Shown: positions 19,794 to 27,722, numbered from the stretch's first letter. The stretch is DNA of 64,000 bases from Sphingomonas sediminicola (GCF_014489515.1 NZ_CP060782.1:2647001-2711000); one strand, 5' to 3'. Made by a program: numbers and translations. Notes: generated from the letters alone by a model not told the origin.

Positions 19794-20771
19794 TCAGGCG
19801 ACTTGGACAATCGAGCTGGCCGGGCCGGAATAGATCCCGAGAGTCAGAGTTTGATAGTGATAGCAGAAGCTCTCAAACTCGAAGCGATGGTCATTTCCAT
19901 TGTCATCAGTAAGTAGAATCTCGGCGGCGCCAAGGCTGCCGCCGCGTTGACGGCCGCAATATTCGACGATCCGATCGAACACATCGCTCTCGCTGATTTT
20001 TGAAAACATCGCGGCGAAGGGAGGCGACTGAACGAAATGCTTGCATGGCTCGTCCGGGTCGAAGTCGGCCTTTCTCATCGACGGATGGGGATGGCCGGTG
20101 ATCAGCCCGACCATAGGCACTTCCTCGCCCCAGTATTCGATGCACCGCCAGAAAGTTGAAGTTTTGGTGTTGCCGTAGCGCTCCGCGAGGATCTCCAGAT
20201 TTTTGAAGCAAGGTTCGAGGGAGCGCGCTTCTAGCCGGAACCGATCGCGGAGGAAAAGCAGCTTTGCCGCGGCAAAGTTAGCTTCCGCCTCGAGCTCCGC
20301 ATGACAGGCGGGGATGAGACAATGATCGTCGTCACCGAGCATTGCGCCCTGATGCCACGGGAGAAGGCTATGTCCGACCTCGTGGGCCTCGTTCCACCGA
20401 TGCTTGAGCACCGGCTGGTCCTTGTCGAGCAGGATTCGGCGCTGATCCGGAAGGTAGAGGGCGCGAAGGTCGAGCTTGCGGACCGCCCTCACCAGCAACA
20501 TGGGATTGAGGAGCACCTGCTTGCCGGCGACACGCAGCTTCGCGACCGTTTCCTGAAGCAAGCCTTCGTCGGTGGCGGAATAGTATCCAAAGTCGAGTTT
20601 CAGCGACGAGCGGACAATCTTAAGATTGAGGGGCGGCTCGGGGTTGCCGAGCCGGTCAAGGACTAGGCCGATCCGTTCATCGATGTCGGCAGCGGTTCTC
20701 GCCTTGAGAAAGATACCCTTGGCCACCCTGCGACGCCTGTCATTTGCCTTTGCGTTCGCTGAGGACGGCAA
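19794..20771 (-). CDS. ImmA/IrrE-family metallopeptidase
   Basis: 325 residues. NEAHEVGHSLLPWH supplies HExxH with a second set of His/Glu downstream (ELEAEANFAAAKLLF), the zinc site of the ImmA/IrrE (COG2856) peptidases. The first 60 residues are basic and carry no signal peptide, so the protein is cytoplasmic. Members of this family cleave or sequester a partner repressor, usually an XRE protein encoded next to it; the XRE gene here overlaps its start by 32 bases. The likely function is to control that repressor in response to damage or phage infection. The stop at 19794 lies 47 bases from the serine recombinase stop, which reads towards it. Confidence 0.85.
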   Translation of the reverse strand: MPSSANAKANDRRRRVAKGIFLKARTAADIDERIGLVLDRLGNPEPPLNLKIVRSSLKLDFGYYSATDEGLLQETVAKLRVAGKQVLLNPMLLVRAVRKLDLRALYLPDQRRILLDKDQPVLKHRWNEAHEVGHSLLPWHQGAMLGDDDHCLIPACHAELEAEANFAAAKLLFLRDRFRLEARSLEPCFKNLEILAERYGNTKTSTFWRCIEYWGEEVPMVGLITGHPHPSMRKADFDPDEPCKHFVQSPPFAAMFSKISESDVFDRIVEYCGRQRGGSLGAAEILLTDDNGNDHRFEFESFCYHYQTLTLGIYSGPASSIVQVA

Positions 20772-21216
20772 TCAGCCCGTCAAGAGCCGCTTGCTCTTCC
20801 TTTGTGAGGCGCGCGACCGATTCAGAAAGCGCCGCATAGCGGATCGCCTCATCAACATATTTAAGGTCTTTGGGCCTGGTGAGGCCGGAAAGCCCCATCA
20901 GCTTGTGCTGCGAAACGCCGAATATCTGGGCGAGCTGGTAAAGGGTGCGGGTGTCTGGCAGATGGTGCGCATCACGCTCGATGCTGAGGAGCTCGCCAAC
21001 ATCGACCTCGGTCAGCTCGGCGAGCGTATCGATCGACATGCCCCGGCCACGCCTGGCGAGGCTCACAAAGCGGCCAAGCGCAAGTCTGGACTCATCCGAC
21101 CCTTCCGTGTCTTCGTCAGGAACCGGGTCGATGGCGGTGAGGCCGGCACCGACTTCGTGACCGATCTCGAGGTGCGCCATTGCGAGGCACCACTCAGGTG
21201 TGATCCTATCGGCCAC
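20740..21216 (-). CDS. XRE-family transcriptional regulator
   Basis: 158 residues. A central helix-turn-helix (residues about 45-105) reads LGRFVSLARRGRGMSIDTLA, VDVGELLSIERDAHHLPD and LYQLAQIFGVSQHKLMGLSG, the XRE/Cro pattern. A helical C-terminal part (EAIRYAALSESVARLTKEEQ) follows. It overlaps both neighbours on the same strand, so it is the third gene of a four-gene operon with an RHH gene, a GNAT gene and an ImmA/IrrE peptidase. Expected role: DNA-binding repressor whose activity the peptidase modulates. Confidence 0.85.
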   Translation of the reverse strand: MADRITPEWCLAMAHLEIGHEVGAGLTAIDPVPDEDTEGSDESRLALGRFVSLARRGRGMSIDTLAELTEVDVGELLSIERDAHHLPDTRTLYQLAQIFGVSQHKLMGLSGLTRPKDLKYVDEAIRYAALSESVARLTKEEQAALDGLIAVLSERKGK

Positions 21217-21859
21217 TTCGCTCGCCCCTCATCAAGAATCTCTCCGCCATGTCGGGAGTCATCTCGAAGTATCTCAGCTTGTTGTAATTAGCATCCGAAC
21301 CCAAGTCACGCATGCCGCACTGGTTGGCGTAATAGTCGTTCGACTGGGGCAACGAGTGGAGGCCGATCCGGCCCTTGAACCCGAGCTCTAAGCTGCGTTG
21401 GATCGCTTTGCCGATCATGAGCGTGCCGATGCCTACGTACCGCGGCGCTCCACCGGTCAGGGTTCTTCGGTTCCAGGGCGCGACCTCGAGGAAGTCAATA
21501 TAGACCATGTGCTGGCGGGCTTGCTCTTCGATGCGGGCCCTGAAATCGAGATCGACGATCATCATCCCCTGAGTCACGCCGGCGGCCATGACTGCGGCCG
21601 ATTCATTGCTGAGCGAGGAGCCAAGGGCGTTATGCTTCTTGCGCCAATTCCACTCGCGGCTCTGCGGCCAGAGATGGCGCTCGACGCCCGCGTCGCTCAA
21701 CAGAACCAACTGCTCCTGGATGGCGGGTCTCCAATGCGCTTCCCAGTCCGCGAGGTTCTTGTCGGTGATTGGCTGCCAAAATTCCGCCGGCACGCCGGCA
21801 CCGGAGACGGCGTCCATCAACGCAACCTGGGAGATGCTCTTGGGACCCGGGGGCGTCAT
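21206..21859 (-). CDS. GNAT-like acetyltransferase, possible toxin
   Basis: 217 residues. The C-terminal two thirds look like a GNAT fold: YIDFLEVAPWNRR (strand beta4), PRYVGIGTLMIGKAIQRSLE (the acetyl-CoA pyrophosphate loop, close to Q/RxxGxG/A) and IGLHSLPQSNDYYANQCGM (the late helix with Tyr). The N-terminal 60 residues are not conserved in families I know. It overlaps the upstream 69-residue RHH gene by four bases. RHH-GNAT pairs are a well-known type II toxin-antitoxin arrangement in which the enzyme acetylates aminoacyl-tRNA. This protein is longer than TacT or AtaT (about 160-175 residues), so a toxin role is only a possibility. Confidence 0.65.
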   Translation of the reverse strand: MTPPGPKSISQVALMDAVSGAGVPAEFWQPITDKNLADWEAHWRPAIQEQLVLLSDAGVERHLWPQSREWNWRKKHNALGSSLSNESAAVMAAGVTQGMMIVDLDFRARIEEQARQHMVYIDFLEVAPWNRRTLTGGAPRYVGIGTLMIGKAIQRSLELGFKGRIGLHSLPQSNDYYANQCGMRDLGSDANYNKLRYFEMTPDMAERFLMRGERSGR

Positions 21860-22065
21860 AGCATCATGATCTCCGCCTTTTGCTTCTTCGCCTCGTCCTC
21901 GAAGAACAGGGTTTCGCCACGCTCGAGGCGCTCCTCGACACGTTGATAAAGGCGGAGCGCCTGGCGCAGGAGAAGGGTCTTGCTGAGGTCCTTCTTGAGG
22001 CTGAGCGCTTCCAGGACATCCATCTCCTCTGGCGACAAATTGAGGGTCATCGTTCTCTTCGACAT
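21856..22065 (-). CDS. Small ribbon-helix-helix-like regulator
   Basis: 69 residues: MTLNLSPEEMDVLEALSLKK followed by DLSKTLLLRQALRLYQRVEE is the strand-helix-helix pattern of RHH DNA-binding proteins, with a charged C terminus (FFEDEAKKQKAEIMML). Similar short proteins are common on alphaproteobacterial plasmids and islands. The ATG at 22065 is preceded by AGAAGGAGAAAACCG, a strong ribosome site. It is first in a four-gene operon and divergent from the ubiquitin-like cassette, with the 135-base gap holding 11-base-spaced TAGCT repeats that such a protein could bind. Confidence 0.75.
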   Translation of the reverse strand: MSKRTMTLNLSPEEMDVLEALSLKKDLSKTLLLRQALRLYQRVEERLERGETLFFEDEAKKQKAEIMML

Positions 22066-22135
22066 CGGTTTTCTCCTTCTGCCGACGTAGTCTGACTGAT
22101 CATAAAATCAAGGTGAAATAAATTCAATATGGCTC

Positions 22136-22164
22136 TTGAATAGCTAAAAAATAGCTACTATATA
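22136..22164 (+). promoter_or_regulatory. Predicted promoter of the ubiquitin-like cassette
   Basis: TTGAAT (22136-22141) and TATATA (22159-22164) are separated by 17 bases and match four of six consensus positions each. Transcription would start near 22171, about 30 bases before the Ubl start codon. The surrounding stretch is strikingly A+T-rich for this genome. The TAGCT repeats described separately overlap both elements, so a bound repressor would block it. Confidence 0.5.
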
Positions 22165-22167
22165 GCT
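22141..22167. repeat. Three TAGCT direct repeats at 11-base spacing, likely operator
   Basis: TAGCT occurs at 22141-22145, 22152-22156 and 22163-22167, so each copy begins exactly 11 bases after the last, about one turn of the helix. The array covers the spacer and -10 region of the predicted promoter of the ubiquitin-like cassette and lies between it and the divergent RHH-GNAT-XRE-ImmA operon. Tandem short repeats phased this way are typical of sites for RHH dimers; TAGCT itself is nearly self-complementary (TAGCTA). The binder is most simply the 69-residue RHH protein encoded next to it, or the XRE protein. Confidence 0.55.
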
Positions 22168-22200
22168 CCAGACGGCAATCGCGCCGAGGAGAAATGCCCG

Positions 22201-22488
22201 ATGTCACCCGCGATCAATCCCGCAGGTCCGCTCGAAGAGCCCGGACGCAAACCGGACGAGACCGAGATCATTGTGAACGGCCGTACGCGCACCGTTCCAG
22301 GGGAAGAGGTGACGTTCGAGCAGATCGTCCAAATCGCCTTTCCCAACGATACGACCGCGAACGCCGTCTTCTCGATGACGTTCCGGCACGCCCAGTCGAA
22401 GCCTCATTCGGGCGACCTTGCGGCAGGGGGTGTCGTCGAAGTGAAGAAGGGAACCGTGTTCAATGTCACGCGAACTGTTCAGTCGTAA
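22201..22488 (+). CDS. Ubiquitin-like protein (multiubiquitin family, single domain)
   Basis: 95 residues. After a 20-residue Pro-rich lead, EIIVNGRTRTVPGEEVTFEQ begins a beta-grasp fold, continuing with IVQIAFP, FSMTFRHAQSKPHSGDLAAG and GGVVEVKKGTVFNVTRT. This matches the bacterial multiubiquitin (Multi_ubiq) domain, though only one copy is present where many relatives have several. The C terminus is ...RTVQS, with no di-glycine. ATG at 22201 has GAGGAG (22186-22191) nine bases upstream; an ATG at 22194 is out of frame. The E1-like gene overlaps its last 26 bases. Inferred role: a modifier activated by the adjacent E1, possibly for conjugation to a target during defence. Confidence 0.8.
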   Translation: MSPAINPAGPLEEPGRKPDETEIIVNGRTRTVPGEEVTFEQIVQIAFPNDTTANAVFSMTFRHAQSKPHSGDLAAGGVVEVKKGTVFNVTRTVQS

Positions 22489-23631
22489 CGCCGACCTGAA
22501 GAGACTTCGGGATGAAGGCTATTATGTCGAGGTTGTTGGGGACTGCTGCTCATGCGGCACGTTCCCTATCTCGACGCCAGCGGCACTGTTCGCCGGGGTA
22601 CGATCATCTCATCATTGACGCTCGCTGGTGACCTTACTCAGCGGCCTGACACGCATGTCGTGCATTTCGCGGGTGCATATCCATGTCAGGCGAACTGCTC
22701 GCCTATCGAGCAGATCCGGCACCAGTCCGGATCTTACGATCTTGGATGTGGTGTGGTCGCGCAGCACTCCTTCTCGAGCAAGCCGGTCGAAGGGTATCGC
22801 GATTATCATCACAAGATGACGACCTACGCAGCCATCTTGTCGGGGCCCGCCGCCCTCGTTGAGGACGGGGTTTCCGCGCGCGTGTTTCGCGAGCCGGAGG
22901 AGGAAGAGGATAGCGTCTTTCACTATACGGAGACAGCATCGAACCGGGTCGGGATCGGCGCCCTTGCCGAAAGGCTATCGGCCGAGCGCGTAGCGATTAT
23001 CGGGCTCGGCGGAACAGGCTCCTATGTACTCGATCTCGTCGCCAAGACCCCCGTCAGGGAAATCCATCTTTTTGACGGTGACGTACTTCTTCAGCACAAC
23101 GCTTTCCGAGCGCCCGGTGCGGTGACCTTGGACACTTTGCGTGAGGCGCCGAAAAAGGTCGCATATTTCGCATCAATATATGGCGCCATGCGCAAGGGCA
23201 TCGTGGCGCACGACCATTTTCTCGATGAAGGTAACGCCGATACCCTCGAGAACATCACGTTTGCGTTCGTCTGCATGGACGCAGGCGCCGCCAAAAGAGC
23301 AGTCGTCGAACGGCTTGAGAGTATTGGAGCAAGTTTCCTTGACGTTGGCATGGGCCTGGAGCTCGACGAGGGAACGCTTGGCGGGATTCTCAGAGTTACC
23401 GCGAGTACGCCTGAACGGCGGGACCATTTCAGGGCGAACGTCTCACTGGACGAGTCCGATGGCGGAGACGTTTACGCCTCCAATATCCAGGTCGCAGACC
23501 TTAATGCCCTGAACGCGGTGCTCGCGGTCGTGAAATGGAAGAAGCTGAGAGGTTTCTACCGAGACCTCGAAGGCGAACACCACATGACCTACACCACTGA
23601 TGGCAACCTGCTCCTCAGCAGCGCTGCCTGA
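22463..23631 (+). CDS. E1-like ThiF-family activating enzyme with DUF6791 N-terminal domain
   Basis: 389 residues once a missing G in the run at 22533-22536 is restored; this joins SRELFSRNADLKRLRDEGYY to GLLLMRHVPYLDASG in one frame and moves the start to the ATG at 22463, inside the Ubl gene. The N-terminal half is DUF6791-like, with THVVHFAGAYPCQANCSP. The C-terminal half is a ThiF/E1 domain: VAIIGLGGTGSYVLDLVAKT is the ATP-binding loop and IHLFDGDVLLQHNAFRAPG the adenylation site Asp. E1 enzymes adenylate a ubiquitin-like C terminus. The HFAGxYPC segment resembles the region around the E2 active Cys, so the N-domain may be an E2; that is inference. The stop overlaps the next ATG by one base. 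Confidence 0.8.
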
Positions 23632-24098
23632 TGGAACGTGTCGAACGTTTGCAGCCCTCCTTTGTGGAGGAGGTTCCGGAGAAGTTACAGCCGGGCGTTC
23701 TGTACGTAAGCATTCCGTATGCAACGGCGGTCCATTGTTGCTGTTGCGGCTGCGGGGAAGAAATCGTGACCCCTTTGACGCCGACGGATTGGCGAATGAC
23801 CTACGACGGTGAAAGCGTATCACTGTCCCCGTCTGTCGGGAGCTGGTCTCTCCCGTGCAAGTCGCATTACGTCATTGACCGTGGCAAGGTGCGCTGGGCG
23901 GCCGCGTGGACGAAGGCTCAGATCGAGCGACAGTGGGCCAGGGATCGTGCCGCGAAGGCGGCATATTATGGCCGGCCGCTCGAAGCGGCCGCTGAGATCG
24001 TGTCGCCGCCAGTCGGAGAGACTACTCCCCCGCGACCACATCCCAAAAGGTCGCTCTTCAAAGTAGTCGTGAACTGGCTGTTCGGACCACCAGATTGA
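23631..24098 (+). CDS. DUF6527 protein of the ubiquitin-like cassette
   Basis: 155 residues. AVHCCCCGCGEEIVTPLTP, then SLSPSVGSWSLPCKSHYVI and GKVRWA are the DUF6527 signature, with a Cys-rich knuckle (CCCCGC here, usually CPCGC) and a later PC-S-H pair that together should bind zinc. The C terminus is a basic Pro-rich tail (TTPPRPHPKRSLFKVVV) ending in WLFGPPD. DUF6527 genes almost always follow an E1 gene with the DUF6791 domain and a multiubiquitin gene, as here. Its TGATG junction with the E1 shows translational coupling. The treble-clef-like zinc site makes an E3 or substrate-adaptor role attractive, but no activity is established. Confidence 0.8.
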   Translation: MERVERLQPSFVEEVPEKLQPGVLYVSIPYATAVHCCCCGCGEEIVTPLTPTDWRMTYDGESVSLSPSVGSWSLPCKSHYVIDRGKVRWAAAWTKAQIERQWARDRAAKAAYYGRPLEAAAEIVSPPVGETTPPRPHPKRSLFKVVVNWLFGPPD

Positions 24099-24336
24099 GA
24101 TCCAAATTGAAGTGGCTTCAAATGAAGCATGCACTGGACTGATCGGCCTAAGTGCTTGCCGCTGAGAGCTTGGCTTCGGGGTGGCCGTCTCGCCGGCCCT
24201 CCGGGGCTTTAACGGCACCTACACAGTCAAGTCATTAACACCGAGCTACTTCTCAGACATACAAGCGATGCTGAACGTGCGCCCCAAGCATCGAGCGGGC
24301 ATCACGATCTCGCTAGATGGCACTCAAGGGGATGGG

Positions 24337-27300
24337 ATGGAATTTCCGGAGGCGTTGAATCTATGGGCGCATCAAGCCGCCGCCGTCGGAACGATTGACG
24401 CATATCTCAACCGCCGGCGAACCGCCGCTGCCCTTGGACGGGCGGCGCTGATCAATGTTCCTACTGGAGGTGGAAAGACCGCCATTATCGGGGTTTCGGC
24501 GCATTGGCATCCCCGCGCAGAGCGGGTTCTGGTTCTAGCGCCGCGGACCGCAATTCGCGATCAGCTTGCGCGAGAATTGGGCGGGCAGCGGGGTTTTTTT
24601 CCGCGCCACGGATTCGATGCAGCTGTCCTGCCCAAGGCTGTAAAGTGCGTTTCGACCGCAGCTGATCTGGCAGAACTTCCTGACCGCGGAATCCTGGTTT
24701 CGACGATTCAATTGATCGACGATCTGACGCGCTCACAGGAGAAGCGCGTCACCTACGATCGGTTGGCCGACTGGTGCGATGCCATATTCGTCGATGAGGG
24801 GCATTACGAGCCGGCACGATCGTGGAGTCAAACCATTCGCGGCCTGAAGACGCAGACAGTGCTGGTGACCGCCACGCCGTATCGCAACGATTTAAAGTTG
24901 TTCGAGCTCGATTCCGAGGCGTTGCATGTGACACGCTATGAGGAGTTGGTGGCGGCGAATATTCTGCGTCGCGTCGCTGTAGTCGAGGGAGATCCCGCTG
25001 CGCTCGCAACTCAGGAAGGGTTCGTCCAAAGTGTCTACGATATTTTCGTTGAACAATTTGGCGAACCGCCTTCAACGCAGCGGAAACTGATCATTCGTTG
25101 TGACGGTGAGGACACCGTTCGCCAGATCGGAAACGTCGTTCGTCATCACGCGCTCGGTGCCGCAGGGATCGTCTGCCTGCACGAGCGCTTCTCCCCGGCA
25201 TTTAGCGAGCCTTGGGAGGTGCGGCAGCCACCCGATCCAGAGGCAGACAACGCTCCGGCCGTGTGGGTGCATCAGCATAAGTTACTCGAAGGCGTTGACG
25301 GCCCGAGTTTTCAAGCAGTGGCCTTTTTCGATGTGCGTGGTTCCGCACGTGCCCTTGTGCAGCAAATTGGGCGCGTAATCCGCAACCCCGCGCGAGTACC
25401 TGAAGCGACCGCGCTGCTCATTGATCATAGCAACGATTTCTTGGCGTCAAGTTGGCGGCGATATCTCCGGTACGACTCTACGCTGACCAAAGCAGGCATC
25501 TTGCGCGGCCTCGACGAGATCGCCGGGCAACTGGACCGCACACTGCCTGACATCCTCTACGTTGATCGCCAATTTCGTGAACGTTTCGTCCATGGTCCCG
25601 GGAGCGAGGCCGAACTACTGGCTTCTCTTCGACTTCCTCAGCGTTGTCAGCTTTGGCGCGCCTCGGCCGGCTTCAGCATGGCTGCGTTGCGGGCCGCCAG
25701 CGAAAGGCGCTTTGTTGACGCGAGCTATCCCTACACACTGCTCGAGGAAAGTGAGGACGCTCTCACGATCTTATTCACGAGTGTCGACTCTTCCCCGCTG
25801 TTACAGGACCACTATTTCCTTGAGCGAACGCTGCATGTGCTCGTTTGCCAACGAGTGGGCGACACTATCGTCTTTCTCGATACCTCGCGTCCCAATCCGG
25901 ATCCGGATGCTCGCGCGCACATGCATGGCGCGGTTCCGCGCTCGAGGATGGTCGGCTTGCTCACCCAAGGGGTCGATAGCAACATAATTGAAGTAGGCGC
26001 TCGGAATTCGGCACTCGGACCGTCCGCCGTCCGCCGGCGATTAACCACCGCGGCTGCCCTCCAGGCGACTCCACCCCTACTCGACGAATTTCAATACGTG
26101 GCATCAACTGTAACGGCGGCACGTGCTTCGGCTGGGCCGCCGGTCGTTGCAGGCGGATTCGTCCGGCGAGCAATTGGATTCAGCCGCGGCGGCGTGGCGG
26201 ACGCTGGTCCGCGGCTCTCGCTAACTGAATGGTCAGGCTGGACTCGTGCCTTATTGGCCGTAATCGCCGGTCAACAGGCAGGCCCGACCTATCTTGACCG
26301 GTTCGCCGCGCCATTGGATGCACCACCGGCGGATCCGCGACCGCGAAGCCTGCTCTTCGATCTGGACGATATCGGAGCGCATTATGAGAGCGCACAAGGG
26401 CAGGGAATTCCGCATTCGCAGCCAGTGGAGATCGCCGACCTTTGCCTTGAGTGTCACGCCGACCAAGCTGAGGCTGCAGGAGATCTTGAAGCCAGGCGCC
26501 TAGTTCAGATCGACGCAAACAACGTGGCTTGCCCCGGAACAGTCCGCTACGTCGCTTCAAGTGGAACTTACGAGCTCGAATCGCCCAGATTAGCTCAGCT
26601 CTACAGACGCACCGATGCAACTCGCAGCGGCAGTATCGTCGACGTTCTTAACGCTCGACAGGCCTTCACGGTAATCACAGAATCGCCGAACACGGTTTAT
26701 GCTGACAGCAACTTCTATGATCCGCGCCTCCCCTTGGGTCCTGGATTTGATTTCGCCGCAATAGGTCTGGGCAACGTATTCCTTCACGAGCCTGCGCTTC
26801 GAGCACGGACCAGCGAGAAAGGCGGACAAAACAGCGCTTTGCCGGCAGGCTGGGCACCGAATTCTGTCTTTGAATGGATCGATACGAACGTAGGAGCAAT
26901 CGCCGACGCTCCGGAGCTCGTCGTATGTGATGATGGCACGCGGGAGTTTTGCGATTTCATCATCGTGGGCACGCGAAGTGGCCGGCCGCTGGTCCAGATG
27001 GTTCATGCGAAGGCTGCCGACGGCGCATGGGTGTCGGCCTCCAAGCTTCACGATGTCTGCGGCCAAGCGTCGAAGCAAGTAGGGATGCTCAGCTTATTCG
27101 CGCCAGCGCGGCCGCGGCAGGTAGACCTCTGGTCGGAAGCCTGGGTGGGCCCGGGTGGCGAAGGCACTGTCAACGCACGGACTCGCCACGCGAATGGCGC
27201 ATGGGCTGGTCTCGCGGGTCCGGAAATCTGGACTCGGCTCGACCGGTTGCTCCGACAGCAGGATACGGAACGGGAAGTTGTTTTAGTGTTGGGCGCATGT

Positions 27301-27438
27301 CTCAACCGCGATCATCTTCTCAACGGTGCGAGCGCCGTTCCCGCCACGGTCAACGCAACCCACGCACTTCAGCTGTTACGAAGCACGATGGCGGCTGTTG
27401 CCGGCGTCGGTGCGCGTCTAAGGGTCATCTGCGGCTGA
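24337..27438 (+). CDS. Large SF2 DEAD/DEAH-type helicase with probable C-terminal nuclease domain
   Basis: The frame is open from 24181 (GTG) to 27438, 1085 codons; I prefer ATG 24337 (1033 residues) because AAGGGG lies five bases upstream and the helicase starts there (WAHQAAAV). Motifs: INVPTGGGKTAIIG (I), VLVLAPRTAIRDQL (Ia), IFVDEGHYEPA (II), VLVTATPYRND (III), LLEGVDGPSFQAVAFFD and QQIGRVIRNP (V, VI). Residues about 400-900 are unassigned. Near 26950-27080, CDFIIVGTRSGRPLVQMVHA followed by Lys, then VCGQASKQ, looks like a PD-(D/E)XK nuclease strand pair, so this may be a helicase-nuclease. No frame change is needed. It lies 80-240 bases after the ubiquitin-like cassette and may belong to it or be a separate defence gene. 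Confidence 0.75.
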   Translation: MEFPEALNLWAHQAAAVGTIDAYLNRRRTAAALGRAALINVPTGGGKTAIIGVSAHWHPRAERVLVLAPRTAIRDQLARELGGQRGFFPRHGFDAAVLPKAVKCVSTAADLAELPDRGILVSTIQLIDDLTRSQEKRVTYDRLADWCDAIFVDEGHYEPARSWSQTIRGLKTQTVLVTATPYRNDLKLFELDSEALHVTRYEELVAANILRRVAVVEGDPAALATQEGFVQSVYDIFVEQFGEPPSTQRKLIIRCDGEDTVRQIGNVVRHHALGAAGIVCLHERFSPAFSEPWEVRQPPDPEADNAPAVWVHQHKLLEGVDGPSFQAVAFFDVRGSARALVQQIGRVIRNPARVPEATALLIDHSNDFLASSWRRYLRYDSTLTKAGILRGLDEIAGQLDRTLPDILYVDRQFRERFVHGPGSEAELLASLRLPQRCQLWRASAGFSMAALRAASERRFVDASYPYTLLEESEDALTILFTSVDSSPLLQDHYFLERTLHVLVCQRVGDTIVFLDTSRPNPDPDARAHMHGAVPRSRMVGLLTQGVDSNIIEVGARNSALGPSAVRRRLTTAAALQATPPLLDEFQYVASTVTAARASAGPPVVAGGFVRRAIGFSRGGVADAGPRLSLTEWSGWTRALLAVIAGQQAGPTYLDRFAAPLDAPPADPRPRSLLFDLDDIGAHYESAQGQGIPHSQPVEIADLCLECHADQAEAAGDLEARRLVQIDANNVACPGTVRYVASSGTYELESPRLAQLYRRTDATRSGSIVDVLNARQAFTVITESPNTVYADSNFYDPRLPLGPGFDFAAIGLGNVFLHEPALRARTSEKGGQNSALPAGWAPNSVFEWIDTNVGAIADAPELVVCDDGTREFCDFIIVGTRSGRPLVQMVHAKAADGAWVSASKLHDVCGQASKQVGMLSLFAPARPRQVDLWSEAWVGPGGEGTVNARTRHANGAWAGLAGPEIWTRLDRLLRQQDTEREVVLVLGACLNRDHLLNGASAVPATVNATHALQLLRSTMAAVAGVGARLRVICG

Positions 27439-27564
27439 TTACCGCTCGCAGCGAACGCGCAACCTTTCAATTCCGTACTGCCGCTGAAGCCTGCAGAGAA
27501 AGCGGATACGAACGTCCGCTGATTCGCGACCCGGTTGAACTCTCTCAGTACCGTAGGGAGGCAG

Positions 27565-27590
27565 AAAAGGCGCAGTTCGGCGCCATTTTT
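27565..27590 (-). terminator. Intrinsic terminator between the helicase and tRNA-Ser
   Basis: GGCGC (27569-27573) pairs with GCGCC (27580-27584) around a six-base loop. On the minus strand the stem is followed by TTTTC, giving a terminator for the tRNA; on the plus strand it is followed by ATTTTT, so it can also end the helicase transcript. It lies 42 bases beyond the tRNA CCA. Confidence 0.65.
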
Positions 27591-27631
27591 GAGCAAACCC
27601 ACTTCCTTGTTCCACGGAGACGTGGACTGGA

Positions 27632-27722
27632 TGGCGGAGCGGGAGGGATTCGAACCCTCGATACGCTTTTGGCGTATACTCACTTTCCAGGCGAGCGCCT
27701 TCGACCACTCGGCCACCGCTCC
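27632..27722 (-). tRNA. tRNA-Ser (anticodon GGA)
   Basis: Reading the minus strand, the acceptor GGAGCGG (5' end at 27722) pairs with CCGCTCC, followed by the discriminator G and an encoded CCA at 27634-27632. The anticodon GGA is at 27688-27686 in a loop closed by the CTCGC/GTGAG stem, and a long variable arm (ATACGC with GCGTAT) marks it as class II serine tRNA; GGTTCGAATCC is the T loop. Its 3' end faces the accessory island, the usual orientation for a tRNA integration site, and core sphingomonad genes begin about 80 bases beyond its 5' end. Confidence 0.95.

Noticed and set aside
22201-24098. Assigning the ubiquitin-like cassette to the Bil system
   Set aside because: There is no separate E2, no JAB-type protease, and the Ubl lacks the di-glycine end; DUF6791 and DUF6527 are not Bil components.
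24337-27438. Calling the large helicase HamB (Hachiman) or a Zorya subunit
   Set aside because: No DUF1837 (HamA) partner and no Zor gene lies beside it; the motifs are generic SF2.
27600-27631. TCCACG-GAGA-CGTGGA hairpin as the tRNA terminator
   Set aside because: No T run follows on either strand; the GGCGC/GCGCC stem at 27565-27590 is the better candidate.
1-27631. A second copy of the tRNA-Ser 3' end marking the other border of the island, and any CRISPR array
   Set aside because: I looked for the T-arm/acceptor sequence and for regularly spaced direct repeats and saw neither in the window.
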